Below are positions 6,989 through 13,705 of a DNA stretch of 23,237 nt, in pieces (within the stretch, counting starts at the first letter, position 1; every line of letters starts with the position of its first letter). Source of the DNA: an uncultured Lachnospiraceae bacterium (lineage in GTDB: Bacteria > Bacillota > Clostridia > Lachnospirales > Lachnospiraceae); contig CAUEYX010000045.1 of NCBI GenBank assembly GCA_959022495.1, positions 1 to 23,237 on the forward strand, written 5' to 3'. The notes beneath the pieces were generated by a model. The model searched no databases. It saw nothing but the letters and a program-made list of their open reading frames with translations, and had not been told where the DNA came from. A program made the position numbers and the translations under genes.

Positions 6989-7017
6989 TTGACGTACAGA
7001 AAAGGGTAAGTTATACT
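6989..7017 (+). promoter_or_regulatory. Promoter of yefM-yoeB
   Basis: TTGACG (6989-6994) and TATACT (7012-7017) have a 17-base spacer. The spacer begins with the half site GTACAG. Confidence 0.8.
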
Positions 7018-7021
7018 GAAA

Positions 7022-7037
7022 GTACAGAAAACTGTAC
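7022..7037 (+). promoter_or_regulatory. Likely YefM operator
   Basis: The perfect inverted repeat GTACAG-AAAA-CTGTAC lies just downstream of the -10 box, and a third half site (GTACAG, 6994-6999) overlaps the -35 end. E. coli YefM-YoeB binds palindromes with a TGTACA core, which these resemble closely, so autorepression by the antitoxin complex is the likely function. Confidence 0.7.
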
Positions 7038-7054
7038 GTAAAGGAGATGATTAT

Positions 7055-7321
7055 ATGTTGGCAGTTAATTATACAAACCTTAGAGATAATATGAAGAAAT
7101 ATATGGATAAAGTTTCTGATGATTATGAAACGATGATTGTTACTCGGAAAAATAATAAGAATATTGTGATGATTTCAGAAGAGTCTTATAACAATATGAT
7201 GGAAAATATTTATGTCATGGGAAACAAAGAAAACTATGACTGGCTGATGGAATCAAAAGCACAACTGGAGAGTGGAAAAATTATCACACATGATCTTATT
7301 GAGGTAGAGGCTGATGAATAA
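7055..7321 (+). CDS. yefM: YefM antitoxin (Phd/YefM family)
   Basis: The protein has 88 residues. It starts at ATG 7055 with AAGGAG eight bases before. The N-terminal half has the family DNA-binding fold (VNYTNLRDNMKKYMDKV, then IVTRKNNKNIVMISEESYN). The C-terminal half (about 50-88) is acidic and probably disordered until it wraps the toxin. It represses its own promoter together with YoeB and neutralises YoeB. Its stop codon overlaps the toxin start by eight bases, typical of such pairs. Codon use and base composition are visibly AT-rich compared with murB or glnN, which suggests acquisition by transfer. Confidence 0.93.
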   Translation: MLAVNYTNLRDNMKKYMDKVSDDYETMIVTRKNNKNIVMISEESYNNMMENIYVMGNKENYDWLMESKAQLESGKIITHDLIEVEADE

Positions 7322-7577
7322 GGTTTTTACGGAGAATGGCTGGAAAGATTATGTGTATTGGCAGACGGAGGACAGGAAGACTTTAAAAAAGATCAATAGC
7401 CTGATAGAAGATGTCTCCAGGAATGGAAATGAGGGGATTGGGAAACCGGAGTCATTGACAGGAAATCTCTCGGGCTATTGGAGCAGGAGGATCAATGACA
7501 AAGACAGGCTGATATATCGGATTGATGAAGATAATATCTATATATTAGCATGTAGATATCATTATAGGGATAAATAA
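7314..7577 (+). CDS. yoeB: YoeB toxin (Txe/YoeB mRNA interferase)
   Basis: The protein has 87 residues. YoeB enters the ribosomal A site and cuts mRNA during translation, stopping growth when the antitoxin is lost. All key residues sit at the E. coli positions: Glu46 (GKPESL), Arg65 (KDRLIYRI), His83 and Tyr84 (CRYHYRDK). Trp10 and the W-x-R-R-I segment before Arg65 are also typical. No frameshift or lesion is seen, so it should be active. It is encoded just behind yefM and shares its promoter. Confidence 0.94.
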   Translation: MNKVFTENGWKDYVYWQTEDRKTLKKINSLIEDVSRNGNEGIGKPESLTGNLSGYWSRRINDKDRLIYRIDEDNIYILACRYHYRDK

Positions 7578-7678
7578 AATTTGCCGGGGGTTATTATAAG
7601 TGAACGACTTTTTATAGCCTTCCACTGTAACTCTTAGTACGATATAGGCGGCGCGGCTGAGGGTTCGGCCGTCTTCAC

Positions 7679-7728
7679 TTGAAAAGTCTTGAAAACAAGG
7701 CTTTTTTTCATATTTGAAAATAGTAAGG
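7679..7728 (+). repeat. Direct repeat copy 2 (tRNA-terminator repeat)
   Basis: This second copy keeps the full hairpin (AAGTCTTG, AAAA loop, CAAGGCTT, seven Ts at 7702-7708) and the trailing AATAGTAAGG. It works as a plausible terminator for yefM-yoeB. It lies about 100 bases after yoeB. The sequence before it (GAGGGTTCG, 7659-7667) is faintly like a tRNA T arm, but not enough to call a tRNA remnant. Confidence 0.8.
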
Positions 7729-7738
7729 CTATTTGACT

Positions 7739-7780
7739 GCACTCTTGAAAAAAGGATTCTTTTGAGAGTGCTTTTTCTTT
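7739..7780 (+). terminator. Second terminator downstream of yoeB
   Basis: GCACTCT (7739-7745) and AGAGTGC (7765-7771) form a 7-bp stem around a 19-base loop, followed by TTTTTCTTT. Confidence 0.7.
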
Positions 7781-7923
7781 TGCCTTTCTCAGCAAAATAA
7801 GTTCAGTATGCTGTAAGTAAAAAATGACCAGTTCAGGAATAATAAGATAGTGTAGTGTATGAATAGTAAAGAAAATAGACAAGCGGAGCGCTGAGCTCCT
7901 GTCTGAGGAGAAAGGAGAAGGAT

Positions 7924-8535
7924 GTGATTAAAACGTATGGTTATATCCGTGTCAGCAGCTGCGACCAGAATGAGGACCGGCAGCTGGCCGCGCTGCAGGA
8001 TCTGGTAATACCTGACAAAAATATATTTATTGATAAACAGTCCGGGAAAGATTTTGAACGGCCGCAGTATAAGCGTATGGTGCGGAAATTGAAAAAGGAT
8101 GACTTATTGTATGTCAAAAGCATTGACCGGCTGGGCCGGAACTATACAGAGATTCAGGAGCAGTGGAGATACCTGACAAAAGAAAAAGGCGTTGACATTG
8201 TGGTGCTGGACATGCCGCTGTTAGATACACGCAGAGGGAAGGATCTGATGGGGACTTTTTTGAGCGATATCGTGCTGCAGGTACTGTCTTTCGCCGCTGA
8301 AAATGAAAGAATCAATATTCGGCAGCGCCAGGCGGAGGGGATTGCGGCGGCCAAGAAAAGAGGCGTGCGGTTCGGCAGGCCGCAGATCAAACGGCCGGAG
8401 CATTTCGGGCAGACAGTCCGGGCGTGGGAAAAAAAGGAAATAACTGCTGAAGAAGCAATGCGTCAGTGCGGCATGAGTGAGTCCACATTTTACCGCAGAC
8501 TGCGGGAGTACCGTATGGAGCATCGAACGGCATAA
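7924..8535 (+). CDS. Small serine recombinase (resolvase/invertase family)
   Basis: The protein has 203 residues, starting with GTG at 7924 and AAAGGAG six bases before. The catalytic domain (1-140) has YIRVSS with Ser11 as probable nucleophile and Arg9 beside it, SIDRLGRNY with Arg69 and Arg72, and the long helix AENERINIRQRQAEGI. A linker with RFGRPQIKRP leads to a C-terminal helix-turn-helix (about 173-195, MRQCGMSESTFYRRL) that binds the recombination site. Length and layout match Tn3-type resolvases and DNA invertases. There is no transposase, invertible gene or plasmid partner in the window, so its target is unknown. It may be a relic of the same insertion history as the toxin-antitoxin genes. 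Confidence 0.9.
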   Translation: MIKTYGYIRVSSCDQNEDRQLAALQDLVIPDKNIFIDKQSGKDFERPQYKRMVRKLKKDDLLYVKSIDRLGRNYTEIQEQWRYLTKEKGVDIVVLDMPLLDTRRGKDLMGTFLSDIVLQVLSFAAENERINIRQRQAEGIAAAKKRGVRFGRPQIKRPEHFGQTVRAWEKKEITAEEAMRQCGMSESTFYRRLREYRMEHRTA

Positions 8536-8537
8536 AA

Positions 8538-8566
8538 ACTGCTGTCTCAGCCACTCAAAGAGCAGT
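8538..8566 (+). repeat. Short inverted repeat after the recombinase gene
   Basis: ACTGCT and AGCAGT lie 17 bases apart directly after the stop codon. There is no T run, so this is at best a weak terminator. The remaining bases to 8687 show no gene or further clear signal. Confidence 0.35.
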
Positions 8567-8687
8567 CAGGGCAGCTGATCATTACATATGGTTTGCGACG
8601 GCGTAAACACGCATGGCTTTCGAAACATGGAAACTTACAAGGCGTACACTTATAGAGTCTGCGGCTTCCAAAGCATGTAAAATAAGA

Positions 8688-8716
8688 TTGTGTTTTCAGC
8701 CGTGATGGGATATAAT
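8688..8716 (+). promoter_or_regulatory. Promoter of the aldolase gene
   Basis: TTGTGT (8688-8693) and a perfect TATAAT (8711-8716) are 17 bases apart, leaving a leader of about 80 bases before the ATG at 8803. Confidence 0.75.
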
Positions 8717-8802
8717 AGAAAAAGGTTCAAAACAATCAAACAATCCCATTGCCCGGTTTTGGACAGCCTTGGCAGGGAAGTTAGAATTGGAGGAAAAAAA
8801 GT

Positions 8803-9666
8803 ATGTTAGTATCAGCAACAGAAATGCTTCAGAAAGCAAAAGCAGGTCACTACGCGGTAGGACAGTTCAACATCAACAACCTTGAGTGGACGAAGGCGAT
8901 CCTTCAGACAGCTCAGGAGTGCAATTCTCCGGTTATCCTCGGAGTATCTGAGGGCGCCGGAAAATATATGACAGGTTACAAGACAGTTGTAGGCATGGTC
9001 AACGGTATGCTCGAAGAGCTGAATATTACAGTACCGGTAGCGCTTCACCTGGACCACGGCAGCTATGAAGGATGCCTGAAATGTGTAGAGGCAGGTTTCT
9101 CCTCCATTATGTTTGACGGTTCCCATTATCCGATCGACGAGAATGTTGAGAAGACAAAAGAACTCGTTAAAATCGCGCATGACCACAATATGTCCATCGA
9201 GGCAGAGGTAGGCTCCATCGGCGGCGAGGAAGACGGCGTGATCGGAAAAGGCGAGTGTGCTGACCCGAATGAGTGTAAGATGGTTGCGGATCTTGGAATC
9301 GATTTCCTGGCAGCGGGCATCGGCAATATCCATGGAAAATATCCGGCGAACTGGGAAGGCTTAAGCTTTGAGACTCTGGATGCCATCCAGCAGCTCACAG
9401 GCGATATGCCGCTGGTGCTTCACGGAGGCACAGGCATTCCGGAAGATATGATTAAGAAGGCAATCAGCCTCGGCGTGGCAAAGATCAATGTAAACACAGA
9501 GTGCCAGCTTTCATTTGCGGCGGCTACCCGCGAGTATATCGAGGCAGGCAAAGATCAGGAAGGCAAAGGATTTGATCCTCGTAAACTGCTCAAACCGGGT
9601 ACAGAAGCAATCATGGCTACTGTGAAAGAGAAAATGGAATTATTCGGATCGATCGGAAAAGCCTGA
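8803..9666 (+). CDS. fba: Class II fructose-bisphosphate aldolase
   Basis: The protein has 287 residues. The zinc-dependent enzyme splits fructose-1,6-bisphosphate into dihydroxyacetone phosphate and glyceraldehyde-3-phosphate in glycolysis, and runs backwards in gluconeogenesis. Key residues are visible: Asp84 and His85 in HLDHG, Glu134 in IEAEVG, His178 in IHGKYP and His207 in LHGGTG. The phosphate-binding loop INVNTECQ follows. Tagatose-bisphosphate aldolases of the GatY/KbaY type share these motifs, but the stand-alone setting with a strong promoter and GGAGG ribosome site fits the housekeeping enzyme. The C-terminus is complete. The gene has no terminator of its own before the glnN leader at 9759. 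Confidence 0.93.
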   Translation: MLVSATEMLQKAKAGHYAVGQFNINNLEWTKAILQTAQECNSPVILGVSEGAGKYMTGYKTVVGMVNGMLEELNITVPVALHLDHGSYEGCLKCVEAGFSSIMFDGSHYPIDENVEKTKELVKIAHDHNMSIEAEVGSIGGEEDGVIGKGECADPNECKMVADLGIDFLAAGIGNIHGKYPANWEGLSFETLDAIQQLTGDMPLVLHGGTGIPEDMIKKAISLGVAKINVNTECQLSFAAATREYIEAGKDQEGKGFDPRKLLKPGTEAIMATVKEKMELFGSIGKA

Positions 9667-9710
9667 AAAAATTTTAGAAGACCTGAATAAAAATTTGATG
9701 TAAAAAATGC

Positions 9711-9739
9711 TTGCCTTTTACGGGCAGGTAGGTTATACT
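9711..9739 (+). promoter_or_regulatory. Promoter of glnN
   Basis: TTGCCT (9711-9716) and TATACT (9734-9739) are 17 bases apart. The start of transcription should be near 9746, only about 13 bases before the leader terminator. Confidence 0.7.
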
Positions 9740-9758
9740 GTCTGACATAGAAATGAAC

Positions 9759-9797
9759 AAGGGCGTTCCAACAGAGCTTGGAGTGCCCTTTTTCTTT
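9759..9797 (+). terminator. Intrinsic terminator in the glnN leader (attenuator candidate)
   Basis: AAGGGC..TCCAA (9759-9771) pairs with TTGGA..GCCCTT (9778-9790) around a six-base loop CAGAGC, with a small GT/GT internal loop, followed by TTTCTTT. It lies between the glnN promoter and its ATG at 9827, so glnN transcripts must read through it. It can also end transcripts from the aldolase gene. The purine-rich ribosome site (9811-9820) is partly complementary to the terminator's pyrimidine tail, so an alternative pairing is conceivable. Confidence 0.8.
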
Positions 9798-9826
9798 CGC
9801 AGACAGACAGGAAGGAAGGGATTATA

Positions 9827-11941
9827 ATGAGTACAGAACCAATCAAGGTAGCAGAGATCTTTGGAGAAAACGTATTTAACGATACCGTGATGCAGGAACG
9901 TCTTCCAAAGAAGGTTTATAAAAATCTGAAAAAGACGATCGAGGAAGGCAAGGAGCTGGATCTTGAGACAGCGGATGTCATCGCGCACGAGATGAAAGAG
10001 TGGGCGATCGAGAAAGGGGCGACCCATTATACACACTGGTTTCTTCCTCTGACAGGAGTCACGGCTGAGAAACACGATTCTTTTATTTCGGCGCCTCAGC
10101 CGAGCGGAAAGGTGCTGATGAGCTTCTCGGGTAAAGAGCTGATCAAAGGGGAGCCGGACGCTTCTTCTTTCCCGTCAGGAGGATTAAGGGCGACATTTGA
10201 AGCGAGAGGGTATACGGCATGGGACTGCACTTCACCGGCATTTGTGAGACAGGATGCCGCGGGAGCCACACTGTGTATCCCCACAGCATTCTGTTCTTAT
10301 ACAGGAGAAGCCCTTGATCAGAAGACACCGCTTTTAAGATCCATGGAAGCCATCAATAAGCAGGCGCTGAGGCTCCTGAGGCTGTTCGGCAATACGACAT
10401 CGAAGAAAGTGACACCTTCTGTAGGGCCGGAGCAGGAATACTTCCTTGTGGACGCGGACAAATTTGAGCAGAGAAAAGACCTGATTTATACAGGACGCAC
10501 GCTTTTCGGGGCGATGCCGCCGAAGGGACAGGAACTGGACGACCATTATTTTGGAACCATCCGTCAGCGGATCGCCGCATTTATGAAGGATGTGAATGAA
10601 GAGCTTTGGAAAGTGGGCGTTACAGCGAAGACACAGCACAATGAAGTGGCCCCGGCACAGCATGAGCTGGCTCCAATCTATTCTGAAGCGAACATCGCGG
10701 TAGACCATAACCAGATCGTGATGCAGACATTGAAGAGAGTTGCATGTCAGCACGGGATGAAATGCCTTCTCCATGAGAAACCGTTTGCCGGAGTAAACGG
10801 ATCTGGTAAACACAACAACTGGTCCATCACAACGGATGATGGCATCAATATGCTGGACCCGGGCAGGACGCCGCATGAGAACACTCAGTTTCTGCTTGTG
10901 CTGACTTGTATCTTAAGAGCGGTGAATCTGCATGCTGACTTGTTGAGAGAATCCGCCGCTGACCCCGGAAATGACCACAGACTTGGGGCCAACGAGGCAC
11001 CGCCGGCGATTATTTCTGTTTTTCTTGGTGAACAGCTCGAGGATGTGCTTGAACAGCTCATCAGTACGGGAGAGGCAACCCACAGCATCAAAGGAGGAAA
11101 GCTTGAGACCGGCGTGCGTACGCTTCCGGAGCTCGCGAAAGACGCGACGGACAGAAACCGTACATCACCATTCGCGTTTACAGGGAACAAGTTTGAGTTC
11201 CGTATGGTAGGTTCAAGAGATTCTGTGGCATCCCCGAATATTGTGTTAAACACGATCGTTGCGGAGTCATTCGCGGATGCGTGTGATGTATTGGAACAGG
11301 CAGATGATTTTGATCTTGCGGTACATGATTTGATTAAAAAATATGCCACAGAAAATCAGAGGATCGTCTTTAACGGCGACGGATACTCTGACGCGTGGGT
11401 TGAGGAAGCAGAGAGAAGAGGTCTTCCCAACATACGGTCAATGGTGGAAGCGATCCCGGCGATGGTGACGGAGAAGGCGGTCAGCCTCTTCGAAAGATTT
11501 GGCGTGTTCACCAAGGCAGAGCTTGAGTCCCGGGCAGAAATTCAGTATGAGACTTATGCAAAGGCGATTAATATCGAGGCGCGCACGATGATCGATATGG
11601 CAAGCAAACAGTTCCTGCCGTCATTTATGAAGTATACGAAGACACTTGCCGATACCGTGAATTCTGTGAAAGCTGCAGGAGCAGATGCTTCTGTGCAGCT
11701 TGAGTGCCTCAATAAAGTGACCGCTCTTATGGGAGAGACGAAGAAAGCGCTGGATGCGCTGATCGAAGTGACAGATGAGGCCGCGGCCAAGGAAGAGGGA
11801 GAGGTTCAGGCGAACTTTTATCACACGGACGTATTTCCCGCGATGGAGGCCCTGCGCGCTCCTGTCGACAAGCTGGAGATGATTGTTGACAAGGAGGCAT
11901 GGCCGATGCCGTCCTATGGAGACCTGATCTTCGAGGTATAG
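9827..11941 (+). CDS. glnN: Glutamine synthetase type III
   Basis: The protein has 704 residues, the length of GSIII enzymes (types I and II are about 350-470). It makes glutamine from glutamate, ammonia and ATP as a large cytoplasmic oligomer. The N-terminal GSIII domain shows FPSGGLRATFEARGYTAWD. The catalytic core has VGPEQEYFLVD (about 200), HNEVAPAQHELAPIYSE (about 271, metal and substrate ligands), NGSGKHNNWS (about 323) and FEFRMVGS near 457. A helical C-terminal region (about 560-690) is specific to type III. The start is supported by a GGAAGG-rich ribosome site. Regulation probably includes the leader terminator at 9759-9797, since no GlnR or regulator gene is adjacent. Confidence 0.96.
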   Translation: MSTEPIKVAEIFGENVFNDTVMQERLPKKVYKNLKKTIEEGKELDLETADVIAHEMKEWAIEKGATHYTHWFLPLTGVTAEKHDSFISAPQPSGKVLMSFSGKELIKGEPDASSFPSGGLRATFEARGYTAWDCTSPAFVRQDAAGATLCIPTAFCSYTGEALDQKTPLLRSMEAINKQALRLLRLFGNTTSKKVTPSVGPEQEYFLVDADKFEQRKDLIYTGRTLFGAMPPKGQELDDHYFGTIRQRIAAFMKDVNEELWKVGVTAKTQHNEVAPAQHELAPIYSEANIAVDHNQIVMQTLKRVACQHGMKCLLHEKPFAGVNGSGKHNNWSITTDDGINMLDPGRTPHENTQFLLVLTCILRAVNLHADLLRESAADPGNDHRLGANEAPPAIISVFLGEQLEDVLEQLISTGEATHSIKGGKLETGVRTLPELAKDATDRNRTSPFAFTGNKFEFRMVGSRDSVASPNIVLNTIVAESFADACDVLEQADDFDLAVHDLIKKYATENQRIVFNGDGYSDAWVEEAERRGLPNIRSMVEAIPAMVTEKAVSLFERFGVFTKAELESRAEIQYETYAKAINIEARTMIDMASKQFLPSFMKYTKTLADTVNSVKAAGADASVQLECLNKVTALMGETKKALDALIEVTDEAAAKEEGEVQANFYHTDVFPAMEALRAPVDKLEMIVDKEAWPMPSYGDLIFEV

Positions 11942-11950
11942 GAAGGAAAA

Positions 11951-11998
11951 AAGGAAATACTGCATAATGATCTGTTGATTTATGCGGTATTTCCTTTT
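11951..11998. terminator. Strong bidirectional terminator between glnN and yesN
   Basis: A 17-bp stem with one wobble pair (11951-11967 with 11980-11996) starts AAGGAAATACTGC and ends in TTTTT on the plus strand. The upstream A run gives a T run on the minus strand. It separates the convergent glnN and YesMN transcripts. Confidence 0.92.
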
Positions 11999-12036
11999 TC
12001 ATGCTTACGGAAACGCAGCTGCTATTTGATATAGAT

Positions 12037-12058
12037 ATCCGGTTCAGGACGGCCGGAT
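12037..12058 (-). repeat. Small inverted repeat after the yesN stop
   Basis: ATCCGG and CCGGAT are separated by ten bases, just past the stop codon at 12066. There is no T run, so termination probably relies on 11951-11998. Confidence 0.35.
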
Positions 12059-12065
12059 TCCTGTT

Positions 12066-13676
12066 TTATGGGCGGTTGCGGTAATCTTTGGGCGAGACCC
12101 CGGTGGTCTTTTTAAATACTTTGCTGAAGTAGAACGAGCTTTCAAAGCCCAGCCGGTCTGAGATCTCATAGATCTTGAGGTTTGTCTCTTTGAGAAGTTT
12201 TTTGGATTCATCGATCTTCTGGCTGGTGATGTACTCGCTGATCCCGACGTTCATATGTTTCTTGAAAAGCTGGCTTAAGTAATTGGGACTGATGCCGAAT
12301 GTGTCGGCAATATCCTGGAGAAAAATCCGCTCGTGGATATGTTCGTGGATATACTGGCAGCACAGGACGGCGAGAGAGTTCTGGTGCGTCTTCTTTTTGT
12401 CTGAAAAAGCAAGGCACAGCCCTTCTTCCAGCCTGGAAAGCCAGCTGACGACAGACGGCACGTCTTTCAGGTGATAGAGGGAGCGATAGGTATCCGGCTC
12501 CTCATGAAAAATCTCCGCGGCAATATCCGGTCCGTCCGGAAGGAGCGTCATGGCAAAGTGGAGAATGTTGGCCGCGGCGTCCAGAGCCTGGGCAAAGCGT
12601 GTGTGGTCCTTTCCCAAGAGTTCCCGGATTGTGTCAATGGTGGCGCGCAGCGATCCTTCATCCAATTCCTGGAAAGCGCGTCTTATGTCATCTCGGAAAA
12701 GGGACATGCTGAATACATTGCGCAGGCTTCCAACGTCTGAGCGTTCATCGCAGAACAGCACGGGCGTCTCCTCGGACAGATAGGGGAGAAGCTGCCGTGA
12801 ATCACTGTAAGAGGCGGACAGCTCCAAGGGGTCCTGGACAAGCCCGCCGATACTGGCCAGGAAAGATACACTGTAATAGTTGTACAGCATTTGGGCTGTA
12901 TTTTCCAGGGCATTCCTCACATGGGTTTTCCAGTCACCGGTGTACCCGTTTTTCAGAAGGAATACAGCCGCGAGAAAATGCGTATCCAGCGCGGCCACAT
13001 GGCAGGGAATGTATTTTGAGAGCAGCTCCTGGAACATCTGGAGTGTCTGATTGTAGGTGTTCAGAGGGATGTCCTGCTCCGCGGCTGATCTTTCGTTTCC
13101 CGGTGAAACGGAGATAAACTGGATCGACGCGGCAGCGTATGCCTCGGCCTTAAGTGGGATCTCGAACTCTTCCTGCTGGAGCAGGAACTGTTCCCTGCTC
13201 TCGAAAAGATTGTTCAGAAGTTTGATGTAAAAGCGTTCCTGGAACAATAAAAGGCTCTGCTTTGAATTCTGAAACTCCGGTTGTTTCTGGCGGATCATCT
13301 CTACCTGCTCAATCGCTTTTTTCACAGATTCAGTCAGGGACTCCGGGGAGAGATCGATTTTCACCAGATAGTCTGACGCGCGGAAGCTTAAGGCTTCCCG
13401 GGCGTACTGGAAGTCCTCAAAACTGGTCAGTATGATAAAGACCGGCAGCCGTCCAAGTTCCTCCATGCAGCGTTTCCCAAGTTCCAGGCCGGAGGAGCAG
13501 GGCATCTGGATATCGGTAATAACGATTTCCGGCCGGTGCTCGTTGATCAGTTCCCACGCGGCATCCCCATTGGAAGCGGTGCCGCAGATCTCAATGCCGA
13601 GCGCGGACCAGTCGATCATGGAACGAAGTCCGATCTGAACAAGAGGTTCGTCGTCGGCAATTACTAATTTTATCAT
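12066..13676 (-). CDS. YesN-type response regulator with AraC DNA-binding domain
   Basis: The protein has 536 residues. The receiver domain (1-120) has the acidic pair in IADDEPLVQ, the phospho-acceptor Asp55 in IVITDIQMP, Thr84/Ser85 (ILTSFED) and Lys106 (DYLVK). A long middle region (about 150-420) resembles the poorly defined linker of YesN proteins. The last 100 residues form an AraC double helix-turn-helix (DIADTFGISPNYLSQLFKK, then ISDRLGFESSFYFSKVFKK). It should activate sugar-uptake and glycosidase genes on phosphorylation by the kinase encoded 29 bases upstream. The likely target is the divergent SBP-glycosidase unit. The start at 13676 has AAGGAG ten bases before. Confidence 0.93.
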   Translation of the reverse strand: MIKLVIADDEPLVQIGLRSMIDWSALGIEICGTASNGDAAWELINEHRPEIVITDIQMPCSSGLELGKRCMEELGRLPVFIILTSFEDFQYAREALSFRASDYLVKIDLSPESLTESVKKAIEQVEMIRQKQPEFQNSKQSLLLFQERFYIKLLNNLFESREQFLLQQEEFEIPLKAEAYAAASIQFISVSPGNERSAAEQDIPLNTYNQTLQMFQELLSKYIPCHVAALDTHFLAAVFLLKNGYTGDWKTHVRNALENTAQMLYNYYSVSFLASIGGLVQDPLELSASYSDSRQLLPYLSEETPVLFCDERSDVGSLRNVFSMSLFRDDIRRAFQELDEGSLRATIDTIRELLGKDHTRFAQALDAAANILHFAMTLLPDGPDIAAEIFHEEPDTYRSLYHLKDVPSVVSWLSRLEEGLCLAFSDKKKTHQNSLAVLCCQYIHEHIHERIFLQDIADTFGISPNYLSQLFKKHMNVGISEYITSQKIDESKKLLKETNLKIYEISDRLGFESSFYFSKVFKKTTGVSPKDYRNRP

Positions 13677-13705
13677 CTCTCATTACTCCTTTATCTGATT
13701 CGTTA

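Larger units (their letters stand above)
7578..7923. other. Intergenic stretch holding two terminators and a repeat copy
   Basis: These 346 bases hold no credible gene. They contain the second tRNA-terminator copy (7679-7728), a further terminator hairpin (7739-7780), then an AT-rich stretch without a clear promoter. Just before the recombinase start, CTCCT and AGGAG (7896-7900 and 7906-7910) can form a small stem next to the ribosome site. A recombination site for the adjacent recombinase could lie in 7781-7900, but no convincing paired half sites were found. Confidence 0.6.

Noticed and set aside
7640..7678. Possible tRNA remnant before the second terminator copy (GAGGGTTCG...TTCA)
   Set aside because: Only the GGGTTCG and TCA pieces match the tRNA 3' half; the T stem cannot form. 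Too weak to call.
8536..8687. Possible small RNA before the aldolase promoter
   Set aside because: A small stem GTTTGCG/CGTAAAC is present, but there is no promoter or terminator pair to define a transcript.
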